From an uncultured Bacteroidia bacterium (GTDB taxonomy: Bacteria; Bacteroidota; Bacteroidia; Bacteroidales; F082): DNA of 64,000 nt. The notes under the pieces were generated by a model that saw nothing but the letters and a program-made list of their open reading frames with translations, was not told the DNA's origin and did no database searches. Below are positions 32,791 to 42,400 of the stretch, one piece after another. The DNA is taken from assembly GCA_902786745.1 (NCBI GenBank), contig CADADR010000001.1, positions 434,001 through 498,000 on the forward strand. Reading direction: 5' to 3'. Numbering within the stretch: the stretch's first letter is position 1; each line of letters starts with the position of its first letter. Both the position numbers and the translations under genes were made by a program.

Positions 32791-33576
32791 ATGGATTTCA
32801 AAACGATAAAGATACAACTGGGCGAAAGCATGGCCTGGATCAACCTCGACCGCCCCGAGGTGCGCAACGCGTTGAATGCCGAGTTGATACATGAGCTGAC
32901 CGAGGTCTTTGAATGGCTCAACAGCCGCGACGACATCCGTGTCGTCATCCTCAAAGGCAACGGTAAGGCTTTCTGTGCTGGTGCCGACCTTGAGTATATG
33001 AAAGCGATGGCGGGATTCAGCTACAACCAAAATGTCGCTGATGCCGAAAAGCTGTCGAAGCTGTTTCAAACGATTTATTTCTGCAATAAGGCGGTCATCG
33101 TCGACGTTCACGGTGCCTGCATCGGTGGGGCCAACGGCATCATTGCTGCCGCCGATATCGTGATTGCCGAGCGACAGACCAAGTTTGCCTTCACCGAGGT
33201 GCGCTTGGGTCTAACGCCTGCCACCATCTCGCCTTTCGTGGTAAGCCGCATAGGCAACACCGCCGCCAAAGAGCTGATGCTTACCGGACGACGTTTCACC
33301 GCCGAAGAGGCTAAAGCCTTTGGATTAGTGAATGCCGTCGTCGATGAGGCTGAGATGATCGACACCGAAAGGAAGTACATCGAGCATTTCCTGCAGGCCT
33401 CGCCCGATGCCATCGCCGAGTGCAAGAATCTGCTTCGATTGGTGAGTGGCACCAATGATCCTTTCAACCCCGTCTTTCACGATACTTCAGTCCTCATCGC
33501 CAACCAACGCATCTCCGAGGCAGGTCAGGAGGGCATGAAGGCTTTTTTCGAGAAACGAAAACCCAATTGGGAATAA
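32791..33576 (+). CDS. Enoyl-CoA hydratase/isomerase family, LiuC-like
   Basis: 261 residues, the normal crotonase length. Oxyanion-hole segments are FCAGADL (61-67) and GACIGGANG (108-116). The catalytic Glu136 sits in FTEVRLGLTPATISPFVV, the phrase typical of methylglutaconyl-CoA hydratase (LiuC); the second crotonase glutamate is replaced by Gly116, as in that subgroup. It may therefore hydrate 3-methylglutaconyl-CoA to HMG-CoA in leucine breakdown, or another short enoyl-CoA. No other leucine-pathway gene is nearby, so it is called by similarity only. Confidence 0.87.
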   Translation: MDFKTIKIQLGESMAWINLDRPEVRNALNAELIHELTEVFEWLNSRDDIRVVILKGNGKAFCAGADLEYMKAMAGFSYNQNVADAEKLSKLFQTIYFCNKAVIVDVHGACIGGANGIIAAADIVIAERQTKFAFTEVRLGLTPATISPFVVSRIGNTAAKELMLTGRRFTAEEAKAFGLVNAVVDEAEMIDTERKYIEHFLQASPDAIAECKNLLRLVSGTNDPFNPVFHDTSVLIANQRISEAGQEGMKAFFEKRKPNWE

Positions 33577-33656
33577 AAACCGCTCGCATTTTTATCTCAA
33601 ATTCAAAAAGAACTTCAATAAAATACCTCTAATTCTCTAATTCTTGATAAAAAACC

Positions 33657-34316
33657 ATGAAAAAATTTGCAGTAATACTCGCCGGCTGTGGCCGTAAGGA
33701 TGGCAGCGAAATCAACGAAGCCATTACCCTTTTGCTCTCCATCGAGCAACACCATTGTGAATACCAGTGTTTTGCGCCCAACCGCCCGCAAACCGAGGTC
33801 GTTGACCACCTCACCGAGAAGCAGGTCAAAGAAGAGCGCAACATCCTGACCGAGGCTGCCCGTCTGGCTCGTAGCCGCATCCTTCCCATCGAAGACTACA
33901 AAGCCGCCGATTTCGATGGCCTGCTCTTCAGCGGTGGCTACGGTGTGGCTAAAAATCTATGCGACTATGCCTACAAAGGCGCCGACATGGAGGTGAAGCC
34001 CGATGTGGCTCGTGCCATCGTCGAGACGCGAGAAGCTGCCAAGCCTCTCGGTGGCATGTGCATCGCCCCCGTGATGTTCGCCAAACTACTGCCCGGTGTT
34101 TGTGTCACTTTGGGCAACGAAGGCACACCCGATGCCGAAAACATCCGCAAGATGGGTGCCTTCCATGTGCAGACCGAACACGGTGACGTTTGTGCCGACA
34201 ACGAGCTGTTGGTCTTTACCACACCCGCCTATATGCTCGACGCAAGACTGAAAGACGTCTATGACGGAGCATATAACTTGGTGGAGTCTATAGTGGATTA
34301 TCTTGATAAAAAGTAA
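33657..34316 (+). CDS. elbB: ElbB-type isoprenoid biosynthesis glyoxalase
   Basis: 219 residues, normal for ElbB of the DJ-1/PfpI superfamily. Seen: GCGRKDGSEINEA (10-22), FAPNRPQTEVVDHL (39-52), GLLFSGGYGVAKNL and the nucleophile Cys135 in GGMCIAP. It is described as a glyoxalase affecting isoprenoid levels in Escherichia coli; the physiological role is uncertain. No strong promoter box is visible just upstream. Confidence 0.93.
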   Translation: MKKFAVILAGCGRKDGSEINEAITLLLSIEQHHCEYQCFAPNRPQTEVVDHLTEKQVKEERNILTEAARLARSRILPIEDYKAADFDGLLFSGGYGVAKNLCDYAYKGADMEVKPDVARAIVETREAAKPLGGMCIAPVMFAKLLPGVCVTLGNEGTPDAENIRKMGAFHVQTEHGDVCADNELLVFTTPAYMLDARLKDVYDGAYNLVESIVDYLDKK

Positions 34317-34361
34317 ACCTATTTAAACCCATAAATTTATTAACCTTAAATCCTATTTTTT

Positions 34362-34835
34362 ATGAAAAAGTTATTATTAGTTCTGGCAATAGCTATGATG
34401 GCTATTCCTTCTTTGGCTCAAGACTATACTCGTGGGAGAGGCTTCTTCGTCCGTCCCGATTTGTATGGTGGTTTCTTTGCGAATGTGGGCTATCAGATTA
34501 GTCCATACGTTCAAGTGTCTGTAGGCCCAGGTGCTCTGTTCCTCTTTAACACCACTGGCAATGATGTTTCTGTTGGTTTTGCAGGGTCAGTACATGGCGG
34601 TGTCCGTGTTTATACTCATGGTAATAATCCCTGGTCAGCTTTGATCGACTATCATGTGGGGGCGTTTAGATACAATAGAGACCCCGTTTGGAGGCATTCA
34701 CTTGTTGGTGGAGCGAGCTATAAAGACTTGGATTTCGGTGCAGGCTTCCAAATCAATTTCGGACCTAATGCCAAGGTTATCGGTTATGGTCCGGTGATTA
34801 CAGTTGGTTATAACTTCCGCTTCTATAAACATTAA
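34362..34835 (+). CDS. Small outer membrane beta-barrel protein
   Basis: 157 residues; signal peptide ends SLAQ (about residue 20). The mature part has Gly-rich alternating strands (FFVRPDLYGGFFANVGYQISPYVQVSVGPG in part: YQISPYVQVSVGPG; GSVHGGVRVYTHG; GYGPVITVGYNFRF) and ends in YNFRFYKH, consistent with an 8-strand barrel. No family recognised beyond that. A bidirectional terminator lies 66 bases after its stop. Confidence 0.78.
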   Translation: MKKLLLVLAIAMMAIPSLAQDYTRGRGFFVRPDLYGGFFANVGYQISPYVQVSVGPGALFLFNTTGNDVSVGFAGSVHGGVRVYTHGNNPWSALIDYHVGAFRYNRDPVWRHSLVGGASYKDLDFGAGFQINFGPNAKVIGYGPVITVGYNFRFYKH

Positions 34836-34900
34836 ATCTTGTCGCCATAAAATTGATGATGTTCACGGCTTGAAGATTTGAACAAAGGTAGGAAAAAATT

Positions 34901-34932
34901 GAGGACGGCCTTCCGACCGTCCTCGTTTTTTT
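34901..34932. terminator. Rho-independent terminator
   Basis: GAGGACGG-CCTTC-CCGTCCTC type stem (34901-34924; sequence GAGGACGGCCTTCCGACCGT then CCTC) followed by eight T. An A-run on the other side lets it serve both converging genes. Confidence 0.88.
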
Positions 34933-34947
34933 TATTGTTTTTCTGTC

Positions 34948-36090
34948 TTATCTGCGTCCGCTGTTTGCTGAGCCGCTGCGGCTGCTGGTGCCGCTTGAGC
35001 TTCTGCTGCTGGAGGAGCTGCTGCGGGTCGTCGAGCTCGTCGAGGTGCCGCTTGAGCGGGAGCTTGAGCTTGAGCTGCTGGCGCGGCTGCTACCGCTGTT
35101 GCTGCTGTTGCCGCTGCGGTTGGTGGAGCTGCTTGAGCGGTTCACGTTGCTGTTGCCGGTGCGACCGCTGGTGCTAGTGCCACTGCTGGGACGGCTGCTG
35201 TTCGAGTTGTTGTTGACTCGGCTAGAGCCGCTGTTGCCAGTGCGACCGCTGTTGCTGGTGCCAGCGCTCGGGCGGCTGTTGCTCGGGCGACTGACGCTAC
35301 CGCTGTCGTTGCGCGGGGCGGCGGGGGCGTTGGGCTTGTTGCCGTTGCTGACGCTACCGCTGTTGTTGCCCGTGTTGGCATTGCCAGAACTCATGCTGCC
35401 GCTGGTGGCTGAGCCGGTCGAAGAACCGCTGTTGTTGGGTCTGACGGTGGCACTGCTGTTGCTGCTGTTGGGCTTGGGCTCTTCACTGCTCCAGTTGTGG
35501 GTGGCAGGATAACCGCCGTTGCTGTGGTGGTAGCCGTAGGTGTGGTGGATCGGGTCCATCGGGGGCATGGGGTGACCGTGAGGCGGCATCGGCGGGCGGA
35601 ATCCGTCGTAGTAGTAGCGGTAGGTGCCCGGACGGTGGTAGTAGCGCACACGCGGTCCGATGTGGATCACCACCCAAGGCTCAGTGCGCGTGCCATGCCA
35701 GCAGAAGCGGATGGGCTCGAAGTACTCGAAGGTGGTGAAGCTGTAGAGCTCGCGGCCTATCGTGTAGTAGGGCATGATCGTGTAGGTGAAGTGACGGTCG
35801 ATGCTGTAGGAAGGGATCTCGACAGCGATTCTCTTGATGCGACCGGGACGGACCTTCACGTATTTCTCGGCATAGGAGAAGCCGTCATCAGGATCGAGGT
35901 AGATGCAGACGTTACCTCTATAGGTGTAGTCGCCAATGTTCTCGACGTCGTAGTAGACCGTGACCGAGTTGTAGTTGTACACCATCACGGGCTGTGAGAC
36001 CAAGGCGAGTTCGGGCGGGAAACCGCTTGCTTTTGCTGCGATGGCTCCTGTCACTAACAGGAGGGTCATCAGGATGTTCTTGGCTTTCAT
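34948..36090 (-). CDS. Secreted protein with long Ser/Arg/Asn/Gly-rich tail
   Basis: 380 residues; signal peptide 1-22 (AIAAKAS). Residues 23-150 are a folded beta domain (PVMVYNYNSVTVYYDVENIGDYTYRG; VKVRPGRIKRIAVEIPSYSID), which looks Ig-like. Residues 150-200 are His/Pro/Tyr-rich. From about 200 to the end only Ser, Arg, Asn, Gly, Thr and Pro occur, in runs such as RTGNSGSSRVNNNSNSSRPS and RSSSSSSRSS, like a bacterial counterpart of an RS domain. The opposite strand shows a long leucine-rich frame that is only a shadow. Function unknown; the tail may be glycosylated or bind wall polymers. Confidence 0.78.
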   Translation of the reverse strand: MKAKNILMTLLLVTGAIAAKASGFPPELALVSQPVMVYNYNSVTVYYDVENIGDYTYRGNVCIYLDPDDGFSYAEKYVKVRPGRIKRIAVEIPSYSIDRHFTYTIMPYYTIGRELYSFTTFEYFEPIRFCWHGTRTEPWVVIHIGPRVRYYHRPGTYRYYYDGFRPPMPPHGHPMPPMDPIHHTYGYHHSNGGYPATHNWSSEEPKPNSSNSSATVRPNNSGSSTGSATSGSMSSGNANTGNNSGSVSNGNKPNAPAAPRNDSGSVSRPSNSRPSAGTSNSGRTGNSGSSRVNNNSNSSRPSSGTSTSGRTGNSNVNRSSSSTNRSGNSSNSGSSRASSSSSSSRSSGTSTSSTTRSSSSSSRSSSGTSSRSGSANSGRR

Positions 36091-36170
36091 AGTTGTGATT
36101 TTTTAGAGGGTTTGACTTCTGTTTTTGTGTTCACCTTACCACACTACCAAAACCGTGCCAAAATATTTTA

Positions 36171-36301
36171 GATTCCCCTGCGGGGAATGGAAAACCTGTT
36201 ATTATGTAAACTGCGGCGGCAAGTAACGCTTACAAATCGTAAACGTCACAAACCGCCGCAATAATACATACGACTTAACTCCATTCCCCGCAGGGGAATC
36301 T
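36171..36301. repeat. REPIN-like nested palindromic repeat, copy B
   Basis: 131 bases, beginning one base after the 5'-nucleotidase stop (minus strand). Hairpins ATTCCCCTGCGGGGAAT (36172-36188) and ATTCCCCGCAGGGGAAT (36283-36299); inner arms GCGGCGG (36213-36219) and CCGCCGC (36253-36259); core CGCTTACAAATCGTAAACGTC, here with its own TTAC/GTAA dyad. Confidence 0.88.
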
Positions 36302-36302
36302 C

Positions 36303-37733
36303 TTATTCCACTTCAGTGACTCTATGAGTCGTGCCGTAATCAATCTCTGGATGGCTGGTCAGGTACTCCAGCATCAGCTCGTTGGAGCTGCGGAAGGTGC
36401 TGTGGCCATCGTCTTCATGCTCGTAGTCGAACGTGCTCGACATATAGCTGTTCATCACCACGTTGTATTTGGCGTTGGGGTCAATGGGCTTGCCGTTGTC
36501 CAAGGTCACCTTGAAGTCGGTGATCTCGCCTTCGTCGCTCACCTTAAAACTATAGGAGCAGCCCGAACAGTAGATGGGACCGTGGTCGCTGATGAAGCAT
36601 GATTTCATCATATTGACGACCTCCTCGCCGCTGAGGGTGTAGGCGATGATCTCGTTGTCGAAGGGGTCGAGGGCGAAGATGTCCTTCAGTGTCACAGGAC
36701 GGGCCGAAAGGGTGTCGTAACGTACGCCGCCGGGGTTCTGGAAGCCCATGTCGGCGCCCGTGGTGTAGCGTATGGCGTCGGTCATCAGGCAGCCCAGCGA
36801 CTCGTAGTTGTCGATAGGCGTGGTGTTGGTGGTGACCACGGTGCGGAAGTAATCGTTGTCGTTGTATTCGTCGACCATAGCCTGCACCTCCTCGTTGCGT
36901 TTCGGGAACTCCTTGACGGAGATCAGCTCCATCTGCTTGTCGACGACCTTACCCTTCTTCAAGGTAAAGGTGCTGAGTGTCACGAACTTGACTTTGGCTT
37001 CGGCTTGGGTGACGAGTACGCCGTTGACGAGTTGGGTCTCGCTCACACGGGTGTGGCTGTGGCCGCCGAAGATGGCGTCGAGGTCGGGGAACTGCTCGGC
37101 CGTCTCGCGGTCTTCCTCGTAGCCGCAGTGGGAGAGGAGGAAGACGAGGTCGCATTCTTCGCGAAGCTTAGGCAGATATTCGGGCAGCACCTCGGTGAGG
37201 GGGCGGAAGTGCGAGCCGCCGGCGTTTTTGGGGTGGAAGTCGGGCAGGCCGTTTTCGCCCAGCTGTATGCCTCCGATGACACCGATCTTCAAGCCGTTGC
37301 GCTCAAAGACCTCGTAGGGCTTGAAGTTGGGCATCTTCAAGCTGTCGTCGAAGGTGACATTGGCGCAGACGAAGGGGAATTGTGCCCAGGTGAGCACGTT
37401 GCGCAAGGCTATCACGCCGCCGTCCCACTCGTGGTTGCCGAAGGTTGAGAGGTCGAAGCCGACCTTGTTCATCAGTTCATACATAGGCCTGGCAGGCTCG
37501 GCGTAGCGGTCGTTGATGGGGTTGCCCGAGCGATTGTCGCCCGCACCGAAGAGCAGCAGGTCGGGATGTGCCGTGCGCAGGCTGTCGACGAGGGCAGCCA
37601 GCTGTGGGAAGTTATCGATGTTGGCATGCATGTCGTTGGTCGACACGACGTAGATCTTTTGTTCCTTCTCGCATGAGGCAAAGAGGAACATGGCGGCCAA
37701 GGCCGTCAAAACGAGTAGACAGCGTTTTTTCAT
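36303..37733 (-). CDS. Metallophosphatase/5'-nucleotidase lipoprotein
   Basis: 476 residues. Signal peptide ends in FASC (lipobox, Cys20). The metallophosphoesterase domain has STNDMHANIDNF, GAGDNRSG, FGNHEWDGG and GGHSHTRV; the C-terminal 5_nucleotid_C domain follows (GADMGFQNPGGVRYDT, IIAYTLSGEEVVNMM). Family members (UshA type) release phosphate from nucleotides outside the cytoplasm. Here it would be lipid-anchored. Its start lies 5 bases after the stop of a 64-residue gene, so the two should be cotranscribed. Confidence 0.93.
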   Translation of the reverse strand: MKKRCLLVLTALAAMFLFASCEKEQKIYVVSTNDMHANIDNFPQLAALVDSLRTAHPDLLLFGAGDNRSGNPINDRYAEPARPMYELMNKVGFDLSTFGNHEWDGGVIALRNVLTWAQFPFVCANVTFDDSLKMPNFKPYEVFERNGLKIGVIGGIQLGENGLPDFHPKNAGGSHFRPLTEVLPEYLPKLREECDLVFLLSHCGYEEDRETAEQFPDLDAIFGGHSHTRVSETQLVNGVLVTQAEAKVKFVTLSTFTLKKGKVVDKQMELISVKEFPKRNEEVQAMVDEYNDNDYFRTVVTTNTTPIDNYESLGCLMTDAIRYTTGADMGFQNPGGVRYDTLSARPVTLKDIFALDPFDNEIIAYTLSGEEVVNMMKSCFISDHGPIYCSGCSYSFKVSDEGEITDFKVTLDNGKPIDPNAKYNVVMNSYMSSTFDYEHEDDGHSTFRSSNELMLEYLTSHPEIDYGTTHRVTEVE

Positions 37734-37738
37734 GGCCT

Positions 37739-37933
37739 TCAGAATTTGACGTAAATTTTTGAGTTGGCGCGCAACGATCCGTCCAGACCGATGATGTTGC
37801 CGTAGGCGTCGCGTACCTCGACGTCGTCGAGTTTGAGGGGCAGGTTGTGGGCGCGGCAGTAGGCCAGCACCACCGATTTCACTTTGGCGCCGTAGTAAGT
37901 GCGCACTTCGATGTCGTTGACGTAGGCTTTCAT
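37739..37933 (-). CDS. 64-residue protein, possible beta-grasp fold
   Basis: 64 residues, no signal peptide. The order of predicted elements, a strand pair (MKAYVNDIEVRTYYG), a helix (KVKSVVLAYCRAHNL), a strand (DDVEVRDAYGNIIGLDG) and a final strand ending SKIYVKF, resembles ubiquitin-like ThiS/MoaD folds, but no GG terminus is present. First gene before the 5'-nucleotidase and with a promoter of its own. Function unknown; the fold is my inference. Confidence 0.65.
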   Translation of the reverse strand: MKAYVNDIEVRTYYGAKVKSVVLAYCRAHNLPLKLDDVEVRDAYGNIIGLDGSLRANSKIYVKF

Positions 37934-37962
37934 GATAGAAATGATTGGTATGTTAAGTAGGG

Positions 37963-37970
37963 CAAAAATA
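37963..37970 (-). promoter_or_regulatory. -7 element before the 64-residue gene
   Basis: TATTTTTG on the minus strand, 29 bases before the ATG at 37933. Confidence 0.45.
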
Positions 37971-38011
37971 CAGTTTTTTCATAAAAAATCCCTTTTCTTT
38001 AGGTTTTTATG

Positions 38012-38019
38012 TATTTTTG
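38012..38019 (+). promoter_or_regulatory. -7 element before the zinc metallopeptidase gene
   Basis: TATTTTTG, 30 bases before the ATG at 38050. It faces away from the promoter at 37963-37970. Confidence 0.45.
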
Positions 38020-38049
38020 CCCTCAAATTAACCTAAAAATTCGAAAACT

Positions 38050-38916
38050 ATGAAACTTGAAGGACGCAGAGAAAGTACGAACGTAGAAGACCGCCGCGGT
38101 AAAAGGGCGGTGGCAACCGCCGGTGGCGTCGGCCTTGGCGGCTTGATTCTTTATTTTGTGTTGAAGAGCTTCTTGGGTGTCGACATCAGCCCCATGCTCG
38201 AGCAACAGCAACAGGGTGCTTCAACCGAGTATGTCGACGAGCAGGACTATAGTCAGGTGGATCAGGAACTGATGACCTTCTGCAAGCGTATCTTGGCAGG
38301 CACCGAGGACGTCTGGGACCGTGAGTTCAAGAAGATGGGTCGCACCTATCAGCCGCCCAAGATGGTCATCTTCAGCGATGCCGTCAACTCGGCATGTGGC
38401 AACGCCACCTCGGCCAGCGGACCGTTCTATTGTTCCGCCGACGAGACCGTTTATCTTGACCTTGAGTTCTTCAAGAGCATGCGTCGTCAGATTGGTGCCG
38501 ACGGCGACTTCGCCTATGCCTACGTCATCGCTCACGAGGTGGGCCACCATGTGCAGAACCAGCTCGGCATCCTGGGCCAGGCGCACCAGCAGATGGCGCG
38601 TTATGGGCAGAACACCAAGCAGTCGAACGAGATCAGCGTGCGTTTAGAGCTGCAGGCCGACTTCTTCGCCGGTGTGTGGGCCAACAACGACAACAAGCTG
38701 TTTGGCTCGTTGGAGGACGGCGACATCGAGGAAGCCTTGAACGCTGCTTCGAAGATTGGCGACGACTACCTGCAGAAGCAGGCCTATGGCCGCACCATGC
38801 CTGAGACCTTCAACCACGGCACCAGCGCCCAGCGCTCCCGTTGGTTGAGAAAAGGCATTAGCACGGGCGACGTCAGCCTTGGCGACACCTTCTCGCCCGC
38901 TTACAACCAACTGTAA
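38050..38916 (+). CDS. ypfJ: Neutral zinc metallopeptidase (YpfJ family)
   Basis: 288 residues, the usual length. A membrane segment at about 22-42 (ATAGGVGLGGLILYFVLKSFL) anchors the N-terminus. The zinc site is HEVGHH at 162-167 (His162, Glu163, His166), with EISVRLELQADFFAGVWA giving the third ligand region. Typical family phrases are PKMVIFSDAVNSACGNATSASGPFYC (in part: NSACGNATSASGPFYC) and VYLDLEFF. The substrate is unknown. A terminator follows 20 bases after the stop. Confidence 0.94.
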   Translation: MKLEGRRESTNVEDRRGKRAVATAGGVGLGGLILYFVLKSFLGVDISPMLEQQQQGASTEYVDEQDYSQVDQELMTFCKRILAGTEDVWDREFKKMGRTYQPPKMVIFSDAVNSACGNATSASGPFYCSADETVYLDLEFFKSMRRQIGADGDFAYAYVIAHEVGHHVQNQLGILGQAHQQMARYGQNTKQSNEISVRLELQADFFAGVWANNDNKLFGSLEDGDIEEALNAASKIGDDYLQKQAYGRTMPETFNHGTSAQRSRWLRKGISTGDVSLGDTFSPAYNQL

Positions 38917-38936
38917 GGACGGTATCATGTCAAAAC

Positions 38937-38968
38937 AAAAAAAAAGCGCCCTAGGGCGCTTTTTTTTG
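38937..38968 (+). terminator. Rho-independent terminator after the metallopeptidase gene
   Basis: Perfect stem AGCGCCCTAGGGCGCT (38945-38960) with an A-run before and eight T after it. Confidence 0.92.
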
Positions 38969-39015
38969 TTTCCCTTTTCTCGCAATGAAGGTTTTGGGCT
39001 GGAGTGTAGAGGTAA

Positions 39016-39149
39016 GAGGTTCCCGCTGCGCGGGAATGGAGTTATAGTTATCAGGTATCAGGCGGCGGTTTGAAGCGTTTACGGGTCGTTAACGTTATTG
39101 ACCGCCGCAGGCCACTTTACACCTAACTCCATTCCCCGCAGGGGAATCT
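39016..39149. repeat. REPIN-like nested palindromic repeat, copy C
   Basis: 134 bases. The right hairpin ATTCCCCGCAGGGGAAT (39131-39147) is the standard one; the left arm is GGTTCCCGCTGCGCGGGAAT. Inner arms GGCGGCGG (39061-39068) and CCGCCGC (39102-39108). Core GCGTTTACGGGTCGTTAACG, close to copies B and D. It lies between the terminator and the promoter of the giant adhesin gene. Confidence 0.85.
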
Positions 39150-39246
39150 AAAGCACCGTGTGCAGTAACGCCAAAAACCTCTATTAAAACCAATTCTAAA
39201 AAGAATAATATTTTAAGAAATCTATCCTCCCAGTACAGTTTTTTTG

Positions 39247-39254
39247 TACTTTTG
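39247..39254 (+). promoter_or_regulatory. -7 element of the giant adhesin gene
   Basis: TACTTTTG, 148 bases before the ATG at 39403. No -33 TTTG at the usual spacing. Confidence 0.5.
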
Positions 39255-39402
39255 CAGCCTTAAAGGGGATAGTGTGCCCAATGGGCACCACACCTTATTA
39301 ATAAAAGCCTCGCCAGCGAAGGGCAGTTTTTCAATGATTCAGTCCGAGCAGGTGTAGGCAAAAAGTGTTGTTAATAGTTACGAAAATAAATCATAAATTA
39401 AA

Positions 39403-42400
39403 ATGAATCAAATAGTTACAAACCCAAAAAACTGTAAAACGATCATGCAAGTGAAGAATCACAAGCTGAAAGCCCGTCTCGTGATGAGAGCGGCTTTCCT
39501 GGCGCTTTGCGCCTTGATCTTTGTGGTGCCGGCTAAGGCACAAGTATACATGCACAACGGCAGCTCGTACGTTGGAACCTCTGGTGTGAAGTTCTACGAT
39601 GCGGGAGGTCCGTCAAAAGGTCCGGACAACTATTGGCTACATTGGTTCTCGAGAAACGAGTTTACCTACACCTTTAATCCCGAAACGGCTGGTAATGCCA
39701 TTCAAGTGGATTTTGAGTCGTTTACGGCATATACCGATAACAACGGTACCAACAACGCTCATGCCCTTCCTGGTACATACTCCATGCGTCTTAATGATGC
39801 TACGCTGAGCGTGTATGAAGGAACAGCAGTAGATCCTACCAAACTCATCACTACGTTGACGGGTACCATCGTTGATGAATTCACCATTATGTCAAACGGC
39901 CCGATCACCTTCCATTTCGATGCCGTTAACGCCCATACTGAAGAAGGTTGGGGCGCTACGGTGAAGGCTATTCCTGCTACCTCATATGGATTGCAGAAGC
40001 CTGCCATCAGCATGGAAGCGTGCTCCGACTTGATTGTGCTTTATCCCACTACTTTGGGTGCCCAAGTCCGTTATACGACTAATGGCAGCAATCCAGGTAC
40101 GAGCAGCACGCTCTATGAAGATCCTTTCTCCATCACCTATCCTACGACGGTGAAGGCAATTACTGTTATCGGCAACCAAACATGTGAAGGTTTTGCCGAT
40201 AAGACCTACAATGCCTCTGACGCCACTCCCGTTCCCAATGCTAACGATGCTTTGATTGAACGTGATGGCAATACCATCATCATTACGCCTCCTGCGGTGC
40301 CGGACCATATCAACGAAACTTATGGTGTCATTTATACCCGCGCCTATAATGGCGGCACACCTGAGGATCCTGATTATCTTGGTAATGGTAACCCCAATAA
40401 TGTGGGTACCTATGTGGCTCCCGATGGATGGAACGGCGCCATGCCTGGTAAGGTGCATTTCGAATGGACTAGCCCCAATACCAACTTCAAGTTCTGTATC
40501 GTGGCCCAAACTTGCGCTAAGCAGTCTGCTGTGATTCCATACAACTTCGCAAAGCTGCAAGTACCTGATCCTTCAATTACTATCGAAGATAATGACAATA
40601 CAGGTACAGCTACCATCACTTGGGGAGAAAACTACGTCATCCGTTATACCACTGATGGCTCTACCCCCAGCACAACCAATGGCACGGAGGTGACAACTGG
40701 AACTTCGGTTACAGTGAATGGTCTCGCTCCAGGTACTACGGTAAGAGTGATTGCCTATAAGGTGACTGATGGAGCTGTTGATCCCAACTATGACCCTTCG
40801 AATGTGGTGACTGAGATGTATCTGCCTGGCGGTGGCAATAGCGGTACCTATGGTGGCATCGTTATCCTCAACGATTTTGAAGACCATAGCTGGAGTTACT
40901 ATAGCGATGCTACTAATCCCATCCGCAGCCTCAATCCTGCTGATGTGAAGATTACTTATTATGGTAATGGTAAAATGTACACCTCCACAGGTGCTACACC
41001 TTCTGGTAACCTTAGCGATGCTACAGGTGTGAAAGTCGGTCCTTCTGAGAATGAAGACACTTTCATCTATCTGAAGACCCTCGAGCGTGCCAATGGTAAT
41101 GCCGGTACTGGCAACTTGGCCTATACGCTGATTCCGAACCCCTTCTCGGTGCGTCCTAAATTCACTTCTGGTGGCACGACATACTATACTGGTTTCTATG
41201 GTTGGCGTGTGAAGAGCCTCAATGGCGTGACCATTAATGGTTATAATGTGGGTAGCATCATTCCTGCCGAAACGGAAATCCAATTTGTTACCAACAACAG
41301 CGAAGGCAATGAAGTGGAATTTGAAGCAGTTTGGGCAAGAGCCTATGTCGTGACAAGTAACACGACCAATGGCCTTGAGGCTTCGGTTGGTTATGAGCGC
41401 AACTTTGTTTACCTCTCTTCAAACACGACCCTATACGGAAATGGATTGAACGTTCCTGTTACTTATACTACACTTGATCCTGCAACGGGTGCGGGAACTA
41501 AAAGAACTATCACTTTTGGCTATAGCGACAACTATAATAATTATTTCAATTGCCGAGCTAACACAAAGTTTGAGAATGCCACATTGTCTAGAGCAGGTGA
41601 AAACACCTACCTTAATGGCCAAGGCAACAGCCTAATCATCGGTCGTGGTATAACTTGTAGCAATGCTATTAGTAGGATTTATGGCTATTATGGCACCATT
41701 GGTGGTAATGTCACTATTAATAGTTTTAACTTGCGCATTGAAAGTGGTAGTTTTACCCGAGCTTATATGTTCTATGGATATAGAAATACAAGAACTGGTT
41801 CTGCCAACACATGGAAAATGACACTTGGTTGCGACTACGACCGTGCCAAGAAGACGAATACCAATCTTACCATTGCTCAACAAGCGGAGGTGGCTTACAA
41901 CTTTAACTTGACTTCAGCAAACGGCACTGCTAAAGTCACAGCCATGAGCGGTACATTTGGCTCCACAGGAGACAATACAGAGTTATACATGGGCTATGAA
42001 GCCAATAGTAGTTCATACAATACCCAGGCGCCGCGATACCTTGAAGTCTTAGGAGGCGTGTTCCAAGGAGGTATTGCTGGTGGTATTGAAAGAGGAGTAA
42101 GTGCCACTACACTCACCTTAAATATGCGCATTAAAGGTGGCACAATCAATCAATATTTATATGGTTCAGGACAGCACTCAACAGCATATGGAAGCAGAAA
42201 GACTGTTATTACTGGTGGTACATTTACTGATTGGGTTGCAGGTGGTTGTTATGGTACAGACAATTCCACCGATGAGAATGGTGTGACCGAAGGTAATACC
42301 TATATTTATTTTGGTGGTAATGCAAAACAAACTGATAGCGGTGAAGGCGTCTTCGGATCCGGCTATGGTAATTATGCCACTGCAGATAATAGATATACTG

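Larger units (their letters stand above)
38917..39402. other. Gene-free interval before the giant adhesin
   Basis: 486 bases. It holds a terminator (38937-38968), repeat copy C (39016-39149), an AT-rich stretch, a -7 element (39247-39254) and a leader of about 140 bases with a hairpin at 39272-39294 (stem TGCCC/GGGCA). No reading frame with gene character was seen. Confidence 0.75.

Noticed and set aside
34988..35512. Long leucine-rich open frame on the plus strand opposite the Ser/Arg-rich tail.
   Set aside because: It is the complement of a low-complexity AGC/GCT-rich region, has no signal, domain or ribosome-binding site, and the minus-strand gene has a signal peptide and a folded domain.
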